Assembly: GCA_025210335.1 (NCBI GenBank)
Contig: JAOARY010000051.1
Location: 195,866 to 259,865 of the forward strand
Direction of reading: 5' to 3'
DNA from: Peptostreptococcaceae bacterium
Lineage (GTDB): Bacteria; Bacillota; Clostridia; Peptostreptococcales; Peptostreptococcaceae
Length of the DNA stretch: 64,000 nucleotides
The notes beneath the pieces were generated by a model. That model was not told the origin of the DNA. It was given only the letters and a program-made list of their open reading frames with translations, and made no database searches. Shown in pieces: positions 35,265 through 44,920 of the stretch. Positions within the stretch are counted from its first letter, which is position 1, and each line of letters starts with the position of its first letter. The translations under genes and the position numbers were made by a program.

Positions 35265-35735
35265 TTGAAGCTTTCCACTAAAGGAAGATATGGCCTTAAA
35301 GCTATGTTTGAATTAGCCCTAAATGAAGGGAAAGGTCCTATACCTCTTAAGAAAATAGGGCTTAGACAAAATATTTCAGATCAATATTTAGAACAGCTTT
35401 TTTTGAATTTGAGAAAAGCAAATTTAGTTAAGAGTGTAAGAGGTGCTCATGGCGGATATCTTTTATCAAAGGCTGCTAAAGATATAACTGTGGGTGATAT
35501 TCTAAGAGTTTTAGAAGGCCCTATTGCACCATCTGAATGTGTCTTATATTCTGATTTGGATTGTGATTTAATGAATACTTGTGTGACAAAGGTCATATGG
35601 GAAAAAATAAAGAAAAGTATAGAAGATGTTATAGATTCGATATCTTTAGATGATATGGTTAAAGATTATGAAAATAAGATGTCTGATAAAACGATAAAAT
35701 TAATATTAAAAGGAGATGAAGAAGATGCAAATTAA
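35265..35735 (+). CDS. iscR: Rrf2-family Fe-S cluster regulator IscR
   Basis: Winged-helix repressor of 156 residues that senses Fe-S status. It starts MKLSTKGRYGLKAMFELAL and has ISDQYLEQLFLNLRKANLVKS and GAHGGYLL, the Rrf2 DNA-binding signature. Three cysteines in the cluster loop are at 92, 100 and 106 (C-x7-C-x5-C), one gap wider than the enterobacterial C-x5-C-x5-C. Start is TTG at 35265 after AAAGAGGTG. It overlaps the cysteine desulfurase gene and probably represses its own promoter. Confidence 0.93.
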   Translation: MKLSTKGRYGLKAMFELALNEGKGPIPLKKIGLRQNISDQYLEQLFLNLRKANLVKSVRGAHGGYLLSKAAKDITVGDILRVLEGPIAPSECVLYSDLDCDLMNTCVTKVIWEKIKKSIEDVIDSISLDDMVKDYENKMSDKTIKLILKGDEEDAN

Positions 35736-36903
35736 TGATGGTATATATATGGATTATGCTGCAACAACTCCAATGAAAAAAGAAGTATTAGAAGCTATGA
35801 TGCCATTTTTAGAAGGTGGATTTGGAAATCCATCTAGTTTCCATAGTTTCGGTAGAGATACTAAAAAAGTTATAGATGAATCAAGAGAAATAATAGCAAA
35901 TGCAATAAATGCATCACAAAAAGAAATTTATTTTACTGGTGGCGGTTCAGAGGCTGATAACTGGGCAATAAAAGGTGTTGCATTTTCAAATAGAAAAAAA
36001 GGTAATCATATAATAACATCTAAAATAGAACATCATGCAGTACTTCATACTTGTGAATATTTAGAAAAATTCCATGGTTTTGAAGTAACTTACTTAGATG
36101 TTGATGAAGATGGAATGATTAGCTTAGATGAATTAAAAAATGCAATAAAAAAAGAAACAATACTTATAAGTATAATGTTTGCTAATAATGAAATTGGAAC
36201 TGTTGAACCAATTGAAGAAATAGGTAAAATCGCAAAAGAAAATAATGTATTATTCCATACTGATGCTGTTCAAGCATTGGGGCATTTAGAGATAGATGTT
36301 AAAGAAATGAATATAGATTTAATGAGTATAACAGCACATAAACTATATGGACCAAAAGGAATTGGAGCTTTGTATATAAGACAAGGAATTAAGCTTCATA
36401 ATTTAATTCATGGTGGAGCTCAAGAAAAGAGAAGAAGAGCTGGTACTGAAAATATAGTTGGTATAGTTGGTTTTGCAAAAGCTTGTGAATTAGCTATGAG
36501 TGATTTAGAAGAAAGTAAGAAAAGATTAACTACTTTAAGAGATAAATTAATGAATGGTATACTTGAGAATATACCTTATTCAAAACTTAATGGTCACAGA
36601 ACAAAAAGACTTCCAAACAATGTTAATATATCATTTGAATTTATAGAAGGTGAAGGAATACTTTTATTACTAGATCATGTAAAAGTTGCAGCTTCTAGTG
36701 GATCGGCATGTACATCAGGATCATTAGATCCGTCACATGTACTGATGGCTATTGGATTGCCACATGAAAAAGCACATGGCTCATTAAGACTTACAATTGG
36801 AGATATGACAAAAGAAGAAGATATTGATTTTGTTATAGAAAAATTACCACCAATAATAGAGAAGTTAAGAAGTATGTCACCATTATATGAAAATGTTAAA
36901 TAG
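35725..36903 (+). CDS. iscS: Cysteine desulfurase IscS/NifS
   Basis: Pyridoxal-phosphate enzyme of 392 residues that takes sulfur from cysteine for Fe-S clusters and for tRNA thiolation. Seen: MDYAATTPMKKEVLEAM; PLP-lysine 206 in ITAHKLYGPKG; and the persulfide cysteine 329 in SSGSACTSGSLDPSHVL. The frame begins nine bases earlier (ATG 35716), but that codon touches AAAGGAG, so ATG 35725 is preferred; it overlaps the end of iscR by 11 bases. MnmA, encoded downstream, is a known user of its sulfur. Confidence 0.96.
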   Translation: MQINDGIYMDYAATTPMKKEVLEAMMPFLEGGFGNPSSFHSFGRDTKKVIDESREIIANAINASQKEIYFTGGGSEADNWAIKGVAFSNRKKGNHIITSKIEHHAVLHTCEYLEKFHGFEVTYLDVDEDGMISLDELKNAIKKETILISIMFANNEIGTVEPIEEIGKIAKENNVLFHTDAVQALGHLEIDVKEMNIDLMSITAHKLYGPKGIGALYIRQGIKLHNLIHGGAQEKRRRAGTENIVGIVGFAKACELAMSDLEESKKRLTTLRDKLMNGILENIPYSKLNGHRTKRLPNNVNISFEFIEGEGILLLLDHVKVAASSGSACTSGSLDPSHVLMAIGLPHEKAHGSLRLTIGDMTKEEDIDFVIEKLPPIIEKLRSMSPLYENVK

Positions 36904-36915
36904 GGAGGAATTATA

Positions 36916-37365
36916 ATGCAATACAGTGATAAAGTTATGGAACATTTTATGAATCCAAGAAATGTTGGAGAAATAGATAATCCAAGTGGAGTTGGAGAAG
37001 TTGGTAATGCAAAATGTGGAGATATAATGAAAATTTATCTTGATATAGATGAAAATCAAATAATCAAAGATGTAAAGTTTAAGACTTTTGGTTGTGGTTC
37101 AGCAATAGCAAGTTCAAGTATGGCTACGGAGCTTATAAAAGGAAAAAGTATAAAAGAAGCTTTAGAACTTACAAATAAAGCTGTTGCAGAGGCTTTAGAT
37201 GGATTACCTCCAGTTAAGATGCATTGTTCAGTTTTGGCAGAACAAGCTATTAAATCAGCTCTTTTAGATTATGCAAAAAAGAATAATTTAGAAATAGATG
37301 AATTAAAGGATTTAGAGATAGATGATGATCATCATCATGATGAAATCTCATGTCATGAAGAATAG
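36916..37365 (+). CDS. iscU: Fe-S cluster scaffold protein IscU
   Basis: Scaffold of 149 residues on which [2Fe-2S] and [4Fe-4S] clusters are built. The three ligand cysteines are at 34 (NAKCGDIMKIYL), 60 (TFGCGSAIASSSMATELIKG) and 104 (KMHCSVLAEQAIKSAL). It is extended by an acidic, histidine-rich tail (DDDHHHDEISCHEE) with a fourth cysteine, which could bind metal. GGGAGGAA precedes the ATG. It is the last gene of the iscR operon; a large terminator follows. Confidence 0.96.
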   Translation: MQYSDKVMEHFMNPRNVGEIDNPSGVGEVGNAKCGDIMKIYLDIDENQIIKDVKFKTFGCGSAIASSSMATELIKGKSIKEALELTNKAVAEALDGLPPVKMHCSVLAEQAIKSALLDYAKKNNLEIDELKDLEIDDDHHHDEISCHEE

Positions 37366-37385
37366 ACTTAAGTAAAACTTTTTTA

Positions 37386-37440
37386 AAAGAAGGCATCTTA
37401 GCACTTTTTATATGTGCTTAAGATGGCCTTCTTTGTTTTT
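37386..37440 (+). terminator. Terminator after iscU
   Basis: GAAGGCATCTTAGCAC near 37389 pairs with GTGCTTAAGATGGCCTTC near 37414, with one bulge, followed by TTTGTTTTT. Confidence 0.85.
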
Positions 37441-37612
37441 AGAAGAGAACAAATTAATAAATATAAAAAATAAAATTAATAATTTATATGTTTTTTATTT
37501 TATGTTAAAATGAAACTTAGAGTTTTTATTGAAAAATTTATTAAAAAATGTGTTTGATTAAATTCAAGAAAGTGCCTTTAACACTTTTGCACAAAAAAAG
37601 AAAGGTGATTGT

Positions 37613-38695
37613 ATGAAAAAGAAAAAAGTAATGATAGGTATGAGCGGTGGAGTAGATTCTTCTGTTGCAGCATATTTATTAAAAGAACAAGGTTATGATG
37701 TTATAGGAGTGTTTATGAAGCTTTGGGAAGGTGATGAAGACAAGGAAGTAGAAAAAGCTTGTTGTTCTTTATCCGCAGCGGAGGATGCTAGGTTAGTTGC
37801 TAATAAAATAGGGATTCCTTTTTATGTTTTAAATTTTAAAAAGAGTTTTAAAGATAAGGTTGTGGATTATTTTGTAGAAGAATATTTACAAGGAAAGACA
37901 CCTAATCCATGTATAGCTTGTAATAAATATATAAAATTTGATGAACTTTTAAAAAAAGCATTGATGTTAGAATATGACTATGTAGCTACAGGGCATTATG
38001 CAAAAATTGAATTTGATGAAGAATCTAATAGATATAGACTATTAAAGTCAAAAACAGATAAAAAAGATCAAACTTATGCACTTTATAATCTGACTCAAGA
38101 GCAGTTAAAACATACTTTGCTACCTCTTGGAGAATATGAAAAAGATGAAATTAGAAAAATAGCAGAAGAACAAAATCTTATAACTGCAAATAAGCCAGAT
38201 AGTCAAGAAATTTGTTTTGTGGAAGATGGTAAATATTTTGAATTTATAGAAGGTTATACAAATAAAAAGATAAAATCAGGTGATTTTGTAGATAAAGATG
38301 CAAATAAAATAGGAAAACATAGTGGTATTGTAAATTATACAATAGGTCAAAGAAAAGGGCTTGGACTTGCTCTTGGAAGACCAGCATATGTTGTTAATAT
38401 AGATGCAAATAATAATAAAGTTGTTATAGGTGATAATAAGGATTTATTTAAAAAAGAACTTATAGCAAAAGATTTAAATTATATATATAAAGAAAAATTA
38501 GAAGATGGTATGGAAGTTATGGCAAAGATCAGATACAATGGAAAACCTGAAAAAGCAAGAGTATATAATTTAGAAAATGATATATTAAAAGTGGTATTTG
38601 AAGAAGAACAAAGAGCTATAACTCCAGGACAATCTTTAGTATTATATAAGCAAAACTATGTTTTAGGTGGCGGAATAATAATAAAGGCTTTATAA
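37613..38695 (+). CDS. mnmA: tRNA-specific 2-thiouridylase MnmA
   Basis: Adds sulfur to U34 of tRNAs for Lys, Glu and Gln; 360 residues. P-loop [17 protein letters not shown] near the N-terminus, catalytic Cys in [13 protein letters not shown], and the second catalytic Cys in DSQEICFV; the C-terminal beta-barrel follows. AAAGGTG precedes the ATG. A TG-T-TAAAAT extended -10 at 37503-37511 may start its transcript. Downstream of iscS/iscU, which provides the sulfur chain. MnmM at 54.5 kb completes the methylation of the same nucleotide. Confidence 0.97.
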   Translation: MKKKKVMIGMSGGVDSSVAAYLLKEQGYDVIGVFMKLWEGDEDKEVEKACCSLSAAEDARLVANKIGIPFYVLNFKKSFKDKVVDYFVEEYLQGKTPNPCIACNKYIKFDELLKKALMLEYDYVATGHYAKIEFDEESNRYRLLKSKTDKKDQTYALYNLTQEQLKHTLLPLGEYEKDEIRKIAEEQNLITANKPDSQEICFVEDGKYFEFIEGYTNKKIKSGDFVDKDANKIGKHSGIVNYTIGQRKGLGLALGRPAYVVNIDANNNKVVIGDNKDLFKKELIAKDLNYIYKEKLEDGMEVMAKIRYNGKPEKARVYNLENDILKVVFEEEQRAITPGQSLVLYKQNYVLGGGIIIKAL

Positions 38696-38711
38696 TATAT
38701 AATATAAACGA

Positions 38712-38740
38712 TTGACATAGGATTTTCTTTTTTATAAAAT
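38712..38740 (+). promoter_or_regulatory. Promoter for alaS
   Basis: Perfect TTGACA (38712-38717), 17-base spacer, TAAAAT (38735-38740). It starts a leader of about 115 bases. Confidence 0.75.
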
Positions 38741-38793
38741 TTAATTAGTGATTAATTAAATTGGGGCAGTTAAAACTAATATAAAATAGAAGA

Positions 38794-38845
38794 AAAAATC
38801 CTTCGCCCTTGGGGTTAAACCTAAGAGTGTAAGGATTTTTATTTG
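38794..38845 (+). terminator. Leader attenuator-type terminator before alaS
   Basis: AAAAATCCTT (38794-38803) pairs with AAGGATTTTT (38831-38840) around an inner CTTGGGGTTAAACCTAAG hairpin, then ATTTG. It lies between promoter and gene, so it may attenuate alaS. No T-box consensus is visible. Confidence 0.6.
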
Positions 38846-38861
38846 TAAGAGGAGGATATAT

Positions 38862-41504
38862 ATGCAAAGCAGAAGTCTTAATGAATTAAGAGATTTATTT
38901 CTTAATTTTTTTGAATCAAAAAAACATTTAAAACATGAAAGTTTTCCTTTAGTACCTCAAAATGATAAGAGTTTATTACTTATAAATGCTGGTATGGCAC
39001 CATTAAAACCATATTTTATGGGAAAAGAAGAACCACCAAGTAAAAGAATGACAACATGTCAAAAATGTATAAGAACTGGTGATATCGAAAATGTTGGAGT
39101 AACAGCAAGACATGCAACATTTTTTGAAATGCTTGGAAACTTTTCTTTTGGAGATTATTTTAAAAGAGAATCTATTTCTTGGGGATATGAATTTGTAACA
39201 GAAGTTTTAAATATGCCAATTGACAAGGTTTGGGTTTCAGTATATGAAAATGATGATGAATCATATGATATATGGACTAAGGAAATTGGAATAAGAGAAG
39301 ATAGAATGGTTAGACTGGGTAAAGAAGATAATTTCTGGGAAATAGGAACTGGTCCTTGTGGCCCTTGTTCTGAACTTTATTTTGATAGAGGAGAAAAATA
39401 TGGTTGTGGTTCTCCTAATTGTAAGCCTGGTTGTGAATGTGATAGATATGTTGAGTTTTGGAATCATGTATTTACTCAATATGATAAGGATGAACAAGGA
39501 AATTATAATCCACTTCCAAATCCAAATATAGATACTGGTATGGGTCTTGAAAGACTTGCGTGTATAATGCAAAATGTTGATACTATATTTGAAATAGATA
39601 CAATAAAGTATATATTAGATGGAGTACTTAAATTATCTAATAAAGAATATGGTAAAAACGATAAAAATGATACATCGATAAGAATAATAACTGATCATAT
39701 AAGAGCTGGTGTGTTTTTAATATCTGATGGAGTTTTACCATCAAATGAAGGTAGAGGATATGTATTAAGAAGGCTTTTAAGAAGAGCTTTAAGACATGGA
39801 AAGCTTCTTGGAGTAAAAGGAAACTTCTTAGCTGAACTTTCGAACTTAGTATTTGAGATAAATAAAAATTCATATAAGGAACTTATAGAAAGAAAAGATT
39901 ATATACAAAAAATTCTTAGATTAGAAGAAGAAAGATTCCAAGAAACAATAGATCAAGGAATTGAAATTCTAAATAATGCTATAGAAAATTTAAAGAAAAA
40001 TGATAAAAATGTATTGGATGGTTCTGATGCGTTTAAACTATATGATACTTATGGATTCCCTGTTGATTTAACTAAGGAAATTCTAGAAGAAGAAAACCTT
40101 ACATTAGATGAAGAACAGTTCAATAAACAAATGGAAGAACAAAGAAATAGAGCTAGAAATGCAAGAAAAGGCATGGAAGGTGAAGGTTGGAAAGAAGATG
40201 TATTTGCATCTTTAGATAAATCTATAAGATCTGAATTTGTTGGTTATGATAATTATTATTCAAGTTCTAATATATTAGCAATGGCTAAGGCTGATGAAAT
40301 TGTAGATGAAATTTCTATGAATGAAAAGGCTTTAATTGTATTAGATAAATCACCATTCTACCCAGAAGGTGGAGGTCAAATTGGAGATCAAGGTATTTTA
40401 ATAGATGGTGATAATAAGGCTAAGGTTTTAGATACTAAAAAAGGAACTAATGATAAAATTGTATTAACAGTTGAAGTATTAAGAGGTAATTTTAAATTAA
40501 ATACTGAAGTTAAGACTTTTGTAGATGAAAAAAGAAGAAGAGCTTGTATGAAAAATCACTCTGCTACACATTTACTGCATAAAGCATTACAAGAGGTTTT
40601 AGGATCTCATGTTAAACAATCAGGATCTTTAGTTAATGAAAATAGACTTAGATTTGATTTTACTCATTTTGAAGCTATAACAAAAGATGAATTAAAAAAG
40701 ATTGAGAAATTAGTTAACGAACAAATTTCAAATTCTTTAGAGGTAGTAAAAAATACTATGTCTATGGATGATGCTAAGCAAATAGGTGCAACTGCTTTAT
40801 TTGGTGAAAAATATTCAAATGAAGTTAGAGTTGTAATGATGGGTGATTATTCTATTGAACTTTGTGGAGGAACGCATATAAACAATACAAGTGAAATTGG
40901 AATGTTTAAAATTGTGTCTGAATCAGGAATTGCATCTGGTGTTAGAAGAATAGAAGCTATAACTGGGCTTGGTATATATGATTATATGAATGAAAAAGAA
41001 GATTTATTAAATGAAGTTATGACATTATTAAAAACAAAAGAAGATGTTTTAATAAATAGAGTAGAAAATTTATTAAAAGAAAACAAAGATTTAAATAAAG
41101 AATTAACTTCTTTAAAAAATGAACTTGCATCATCTTCATTAGATGATATACTAAATAAAAAAGAAGAAATCGAAGGGGTTTATTTTATCTCTGAAGTATT
41201 AAACAATATGGATATGGATAGTTTAAGAAATTTATGTGATAAATTAAAAGACAAGGTTTCTAATTCAGTTATAGTACTTGCGAATGTTTCTAATGATAAA
41301 GTTAATTTTATAGTTAGTGTAACAAAAGATGCACTATCTAAAAAAGTTCATGCAGGTAATATGATAAGAGAAATTGCAAAAGTAGCTGGCGGAGGCGGTG
41401 GTGGAAGACCGGATATGGCTCAAGCTGGTGGAAAAGATGCTAGTAAAGTAAATGAAGCTATAAATAAAGGTAAAGAGGTTTTAAAAGCTCAAATAAAAGG
41501 GTAG
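38862..41504 (+). CDS. alaS: Alanyl-tRNA synthetase
   Basis: Charges tRNA-Ala; 880 residues, normal for the family. The aminoacylation core has FFEMLGNFSFGDYFKRE, IGTGPCGPCSELYFDRG and NIDTGMGLERL. The editing domain carries the zinc motif pieces NHSATHLLHKAL (HxxxH) and ELCGGTHI (CxxxH). The C-terminal C-Ala domain ends GGGGGGRPDMAQAGGKD. AAGAGGAGG precedes the ATG. It heads the conserved cluster alaS-ireB-...-ruvX. Confidence 0.98.
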   Translation: MQSRSLNELRDLFLNFFESKKHLKHESFPLVPQNDKSLLLINAGMAPLKPYFMGKEEPPSKRMTTCQKCIRTGDIENVGVTARHATFFEMLGNFSFGDYFKRESISWGYEFVTEVLNMPIDKVWVSVYENDDESYDIWTKEIGIREDRMVRLGKEDNFWEIGTGPCGPCSELYFDRGEKYGCGSPNCKPGCECDRYVEFWNHVFTQYDKDEQGNYNPLPNPNIDTGMGLERLACIMQNVDTIFEIDTIKYILDGVLKLSNKEYGKNDKNDTSIRIITDHIRAGVFLISDGVLPSNEGRGYVLRRLLRRALRHGKLLGVKGNFLAELSNLVFEINKNSYKELIERKDYIQKILRLEEERFQETIDQGIEILNNAIENLKKNDKNVLDGSDAFKLYDTYGFPVDLTKEILEEENLTLDEEQFNKQMEEQRNRARNARKGMEGEGWKEDVFASLDKSIRSEFVGYDNYYSSSNILAMAKADEIVDEISMNEKALIVLDKSPFYPEGGGQIGDQGILIDGDNKAKVLDTKKGTNDKIVLTVEVLRGNFKLNTEVKTFVDEKRRRACMKNHSATHLLHKALQEVLGSHVKQSGSLVNENRLRFDFTHFEAITKDELKKIEKLVNEQISNSLEVVKNTMSMDDAKQIGATALFGEKYSNEVRVVMMGDYSIELCGGTHINNTSEIGMFKIVSESGIASGVRRIEAITGLGIYDYMNEKEDLLNEVMTLLKTKEDVLINRVENLLKENKDLNKELTSLKNELASSSLDDILNKKEEIEGVYFISEVLNNMDMDSLRNLCDKLKDKVSNSVIVLANVSNDKVNFIVSVTKDALSKKVHAGNMIREIAKVAGGGGGGRPDMAQAGGKDASKVNEAINKGKEVLKAQIKG

Positions 41505-41541
41505 ATATTATATAATTATCCTTTAAAGAAGAGGTGATACT

Positions 41542-41799
41542 ATGGATAAAAATCTTAATTATACTATGAAGTTTGAAACTATGGTTGATGAAAAAATTAC
41601 AGCTTCAGAAGTATTACAAAAGGTATATGATGCATTAAAGGAAAAAGGATATAATCCAATAAACCAATTTATAGGGTATTTTTTATCTGGTGATCCAACT
41701 TATATAACAAGTCATAATAATGCTAGAGCTATAATAACAAAAGTTGAAAGAGATGAGCTTTTAGAAGAAATACTAAAAGAATATTTAAAAGGAAAGTAG
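41542..41799 (+). CDS. ireB: IreB-family regulatory phosphoprotein (UPF0297)
   Basis: An 85-residue protein of the IreB/YrzL family, a target of the PASTA kinase IreK in Enterococcus where it affects cephalosporin resistance. The whole sequence matches: [18 protein letters not shown], then [20 protein letters not shown] and [23 protein letters not shown] precedes the ATG. It sits between alaS and ruvX as in most Firmicutes, but here two extra genes separate it from ruvX. The biochemical role in this organism is unknown. Confidence 0.94.
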   Translation: MDKNLNYTMKFETMVDEKITASEVLQKVYDALKEKGYNPINQFIGYFLSGDPTYITSHNNARAIITKVERDELLEEILKEYLKGK

Positions 41800-41807
41800 T
41801 GATTAAA

Positions 41808-43943
41808 ATGAAAAGGAAGATAGGCTTTTTAGTTCTATTTTCCTTTCTTTTCTTGTTCAATTTTACATTTAATACATATGCTTTAGAAAATAATGATAAA
41901 AAGATGATAGTAATATCTCTAAATAGATTTTCTTTTGATGATTTTTATCAAAATTCTTTTTTGAAAGAAAAATTAAAGGAAAAAGGATATATAGCATTAA
42001 TGAATATAAGAGGTTCTCTTGGAACTTCAGATATGAGAAACTATGCATCCATGTCCTATGGTGGGAGAGTTTATGTAAATGAAGACAATGTAAATATACA
42101 AACAATAACAGATCAAAATAAAGATATTTACTTAAGAAGAACAGGAATAGAAGGAAAAAAGATTAATAACTTAAAAATAGAAGCATTAAAAAAAGAGATG
42201 AAAAGAAGTGAATATTCTTATCAAATTGGGTATTTAGCAGAAACTTTAAAATCTAATAATATAGAATTTAGGGTTTATGGAAATGAAAATACAGATGAGG
42301 AAAATAAATTAGCTCATCTTTTTTTAATGGATGAAAATGGTCAAATTGAAGACGGTTATATAGATGATATAAATTTAATGGATAAAAATAAACCATATTC
42401 AATTAAAGATAATTATGATTTTATATTAAAAAATTTAAAAGAAGATCAAAAAGATTTATCTTATATTGTTTTAGGTGACACATATAGATTAGAACAATAT
42501 AAGGAAAATTTAAGTGATGCGAAATACGAAGAATTAAAAGAGCAAATAGATAAAGACCTATCGGTTTTTTTGCAAGAAATATTTAAAGAGTTTGAAGATG
42601 ATAGTCAAATTATGATTTTAAGTCCTTATCCTAAAATTGAAGATTATAGAAATTTTCGTAGATTGTCATTTTTATCTGTGTTTAAAGATGATAAAAAAGG
42701 ACTTATTAAAACAAGTACAACTAGAAGAAATGGGATAATAGCAAATATTGATATTAGTGAAGGTATACTTGATTATTTTGAAATAGCAAAAGAAAAGTTA
42801 TACGGAAGAAAATTTGATTTTATAGAATATGAAGATAACCATGAATTTTTAAAAAATGAATATCTTCAAATTGCTACAGTGTATAAATCTAGAAGTGCAA
42901 TACTTTATAATTATGCATTTTTAGAGATGTTTATTTGGGTATTCTCTTTGATTTTATTTTTTAAATTAAAGAAAAAAAATAAAATTATAAAAAATGGAAT
43001 TTCATTTTCATTAATTTTAACTTTAGTCATGCCAATAACTTTATTATTTTTACCTTTAATTAAGTTTAAAACAGATGTAGCATTAATATCAACTTCAATT
43101 ATAATATCTCTTATAATTTTACTTATATTAAGATTTTTGACTTCGGACAATATGAAAATCATAAAAATATTGAGTTTTACAATGTCAATATCAATTTTAA
43201 TAGACACTTTATGTGGTCAGTATTTAATTAAAAGGTCAATACTTGGATATGATGCTATGATAGGTGCAAGATATTATGGTGTGGGAAATGAATATATGGG
43301 AATACTAATAGGTGCTACAATACTTTTTATTTCTATGACTTTTAAGGATAAGAAAATAAATAAATTGTTTATGGTTATATATCTTGGAATATCAATTCTT
43401 ATTTTAGGTTTTCCTAAGATGGGTGCTAATGTAGGAGGAACAATAACAGCAATTTGTGCATTTATATTTTTATCACTTAGAATTTTTAGGTTGAAAATAG
43501 ATTTAAAAAAGATTATATACATAGGTCTTAGTGTATTTTTTGTTGTATTTGTATTTGCGTGTATTGATATATTTATATTAGAAAGCAAATCACATTTAGG
43601 AAAGGCAGTTTTAGAAATAAAAGACAATGGAATGGTTAGCGTAATTCAAATCATTACAAGAAAGATATCAATGAATATACATTTAATAAAAGTTTCTGTT
43701 TGGAGTAAGGTTTTTATGTGTGCTATGGCTATTTTTGGTTATTACTTCTTTAAACCTTCGAAATTTTTAAAAGAATTAAAATTAGAAAATAAAAATATAT
43801 ATTTTGGTTTTGAAAGTATAGTTGTTGGAAGTTTTGTTGGTTTTTTTGTAAATGATTCAGGTGTAGTTGCAGCTGCGACTAGTATGTGTTATATAATTGT
43901 TCCATTTTTAATAATATTTTTTGATTTTAAAAAATTAAAATAA
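41808..43943 (+). CDS. Membrane protein with alkaline-phosphatase-like extracellular domain
   Basis: Protein of 711 residues with a signal peptide (FLVLFSFLFLFNFTFNTYA) and a ~330-residue outer domain followed by roughly 9-10 membrane helices from about residue 360. The outer part has MIVISLNRFSFDDF, YIVLGDTYRLEQY, and TSTTRRNGIIANIDISEGIL, which resembles the end of alkaline-phosphatase-superfamily domains where the target threonine/serine motif is worn down. The membrane part includes ARYYGVGNEYMGILIGATI. A GTG at 41799 overlaps ireB's stop; ATG 41808 is used here. No known substrate; co-transcription with ireB is likely. Confidence 0.7.
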   Translation: MKRKIGFLVLFSFLFLFNFTFNTYALENNDKKMIVISLNRFSFDDFYQNSFLKEKLKEKGYIALMNIRGSLGTSDMRNYASMSYGGRVYVNEDNVNIQTITDQNKDIYLRRTGIEGKKINNLKIEALKKEMKRSEYSYQIGYLAETLKSNNIEFRVYGNENTDEENKLAHLFLMDENGQIEDGYIDDINLMDKNKPYSIKDNYDFILKNLKEDQKDLSYIVLGDTYRLEQYKENLSDAKYEELKEQIDKDLSVFLQEIFKEFEDDSQIMILSPYPKIEDYRNFRRLSFLSVFKDDKKGLIKTSTTRRNGIIANIDISEGILDYFEIAKEKLYGRKFDFIEYEDNHEFLKNEYLQIATVYKSRSAILYNYAFLEMFIWVFSLILFFKLKKKNKIIKNGISFSLILTLVMPITLLFLPLIKFKTDVALISTSIIISLIILLILRFLTSDNMKIIKILSFTMSISILIDTLCGQYLIKRSILGYDAMIGARYYGVGNEYMGILIGATILFISMTFKDKKINKLFMVIYLGISILILGFPKMGANVGGTITAICAFIFLSLRIFRLKIDLKKIIYIGLSVFFVVFVFACIDIFILESKSHLGKAVLEIKDNGMVSVIQIITRKISMNIHLIKVSVWSKVFMCAMAIFGYYFFKPSKFLKELKLENKNIYFGFESIVVGSFVGFFVNDSGVVAAATSMCYIIVPFLIIFFDFKKLK

Positions 43944-43958
43944 TTAGTGGTGAGTGAA

Positions 43959-44912
43959 TTGAAATATAATATACTTGGAAAATCAAAGTTTGAAGTATCT
44001 AAATTATCATTTGGAAGTCTTACAATCAGTCCTCTTCAAAAAAATATGCCAGTTAATGAGGGGGCAAAGTTAATAGTAGAAGCTTATGAAAAAGGTGTTA
44101 ATATACTAGATACTGCAAATTTGTATGAGAACTACCCTCATATAAAAGAGGCGTTAAAGTCTATAAAGAGAGAGAAATTTCATATAATAACAAAAGATTA
44201 TTGCTATGATGAGAAAACCGCAAAATTAAGCTTAGAAAAAGCTTTAAAAGAGTTGGATACTGATTATATTGATGGATTTTTGCTTCACGAACAAGAAAGT
44301 GAACATACTATAAGAGGTCATTATAAAGCTTTGGAATATTTGTTTAAAATGAAAGAAAAAGGATATATAAAATCTCTAGGGATATCAACTCATTTTGTAC
44401 AAGGAGTAAAAGGTGCTATAAAATATAGTGATATATTAGATATAATACACCCGATTGTAAATATTTCTGGAATTGGTATTAATGACGGAGATATAAATCA
44501 AATGTTAAATGCAATCAAATTAGCAAAAGAAAAAAACTTTGGGATATATGCTATGAAACCTCTTGGAGGAGGAAGGCATATAAGTGATTATGAAAAAGCT
44601 CTTGATTTTGTTTTAAATATTTCTGAGTTAGATTCTATTGCTATTGGTATGCAAAATAGTTTAGAATTAGAGATGAATATTTTAAAATTTAATGATTTAG
44701 AAATAAGCTTAGATTTAAGAAATAAATTAACGAAAAATAAAAGAAGGTTAAATATCGCATCTTGGTGTACAGGTTGTCAAAAATGCATTAAAAGATGCAA
44801 ACAAAATGCGTTGTATATAGAAGATAATAAGGCTAAAGTTGATATGGATAAATGTGTTTTATGTGGTTATTGCATGAAAGAGTGTGAAGATTTTTGTATA
44901 AAGATAATTTAG
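43959..44912 (+). CDS. Aldo/keto reductase with C-terminal 2x[4Fe-4S] ferredoxin domain
   Basis: A 317-residue fusion. The N-terminal ~265 residues are an aldo/keto reductase barrel: LSFGSLTISPLQ, NILDTANLYENY, YIDGFLLHEQE and YAMKPLGGGRHISD. The tail carries two ferredoxin motifs, CTGCQKCIKRC and CVLCGYCMKEC, which suggests electron exchange with ferredoxin. GTG codons at 43947 and 43950 overlap the likely ribosome binding site GGTGAG, so TTG 43959 is the probable start. It is 8 bases before ruvX. Substrate unknown. Confidence 0.88.
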   Translation: MKYNILGKSKFEVSKLSFGSLTISPLQKNMPVNEGAKLIVEAYEKGVNILDTANLYENYPHIKEALKSIKREKFHIITKDYCYDEKTAKLSLEKALKELDTDYIDGFLLHEQESEHTIRGHYKALEYLFKMKEKGYIKSLGISTHFVQGVKGAIKYSDILDIIHPIVNISGIGINDGDINQMLNAIKLAKEKNFGIYAMKPLGGGRHISDYEKALDFVLNISELDSIAIGMQNSLELEMNILKFNDLEISLDLRNKLTKNKRRLNIASWCTGCQKCIKRCKQNALYIEDNKAKVDMDKCVLCGYCMKECEDFCIKII

Positions 44913-44920
44913 GAGGATTT

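Noticed and set aside
38741..38861. T-box riboswitch in front of alaS
   Set aside because: The conserved T-box sequence (GGGTGGNACCGCG-like) is not present, so only an attenuator-type hairpin is reported.
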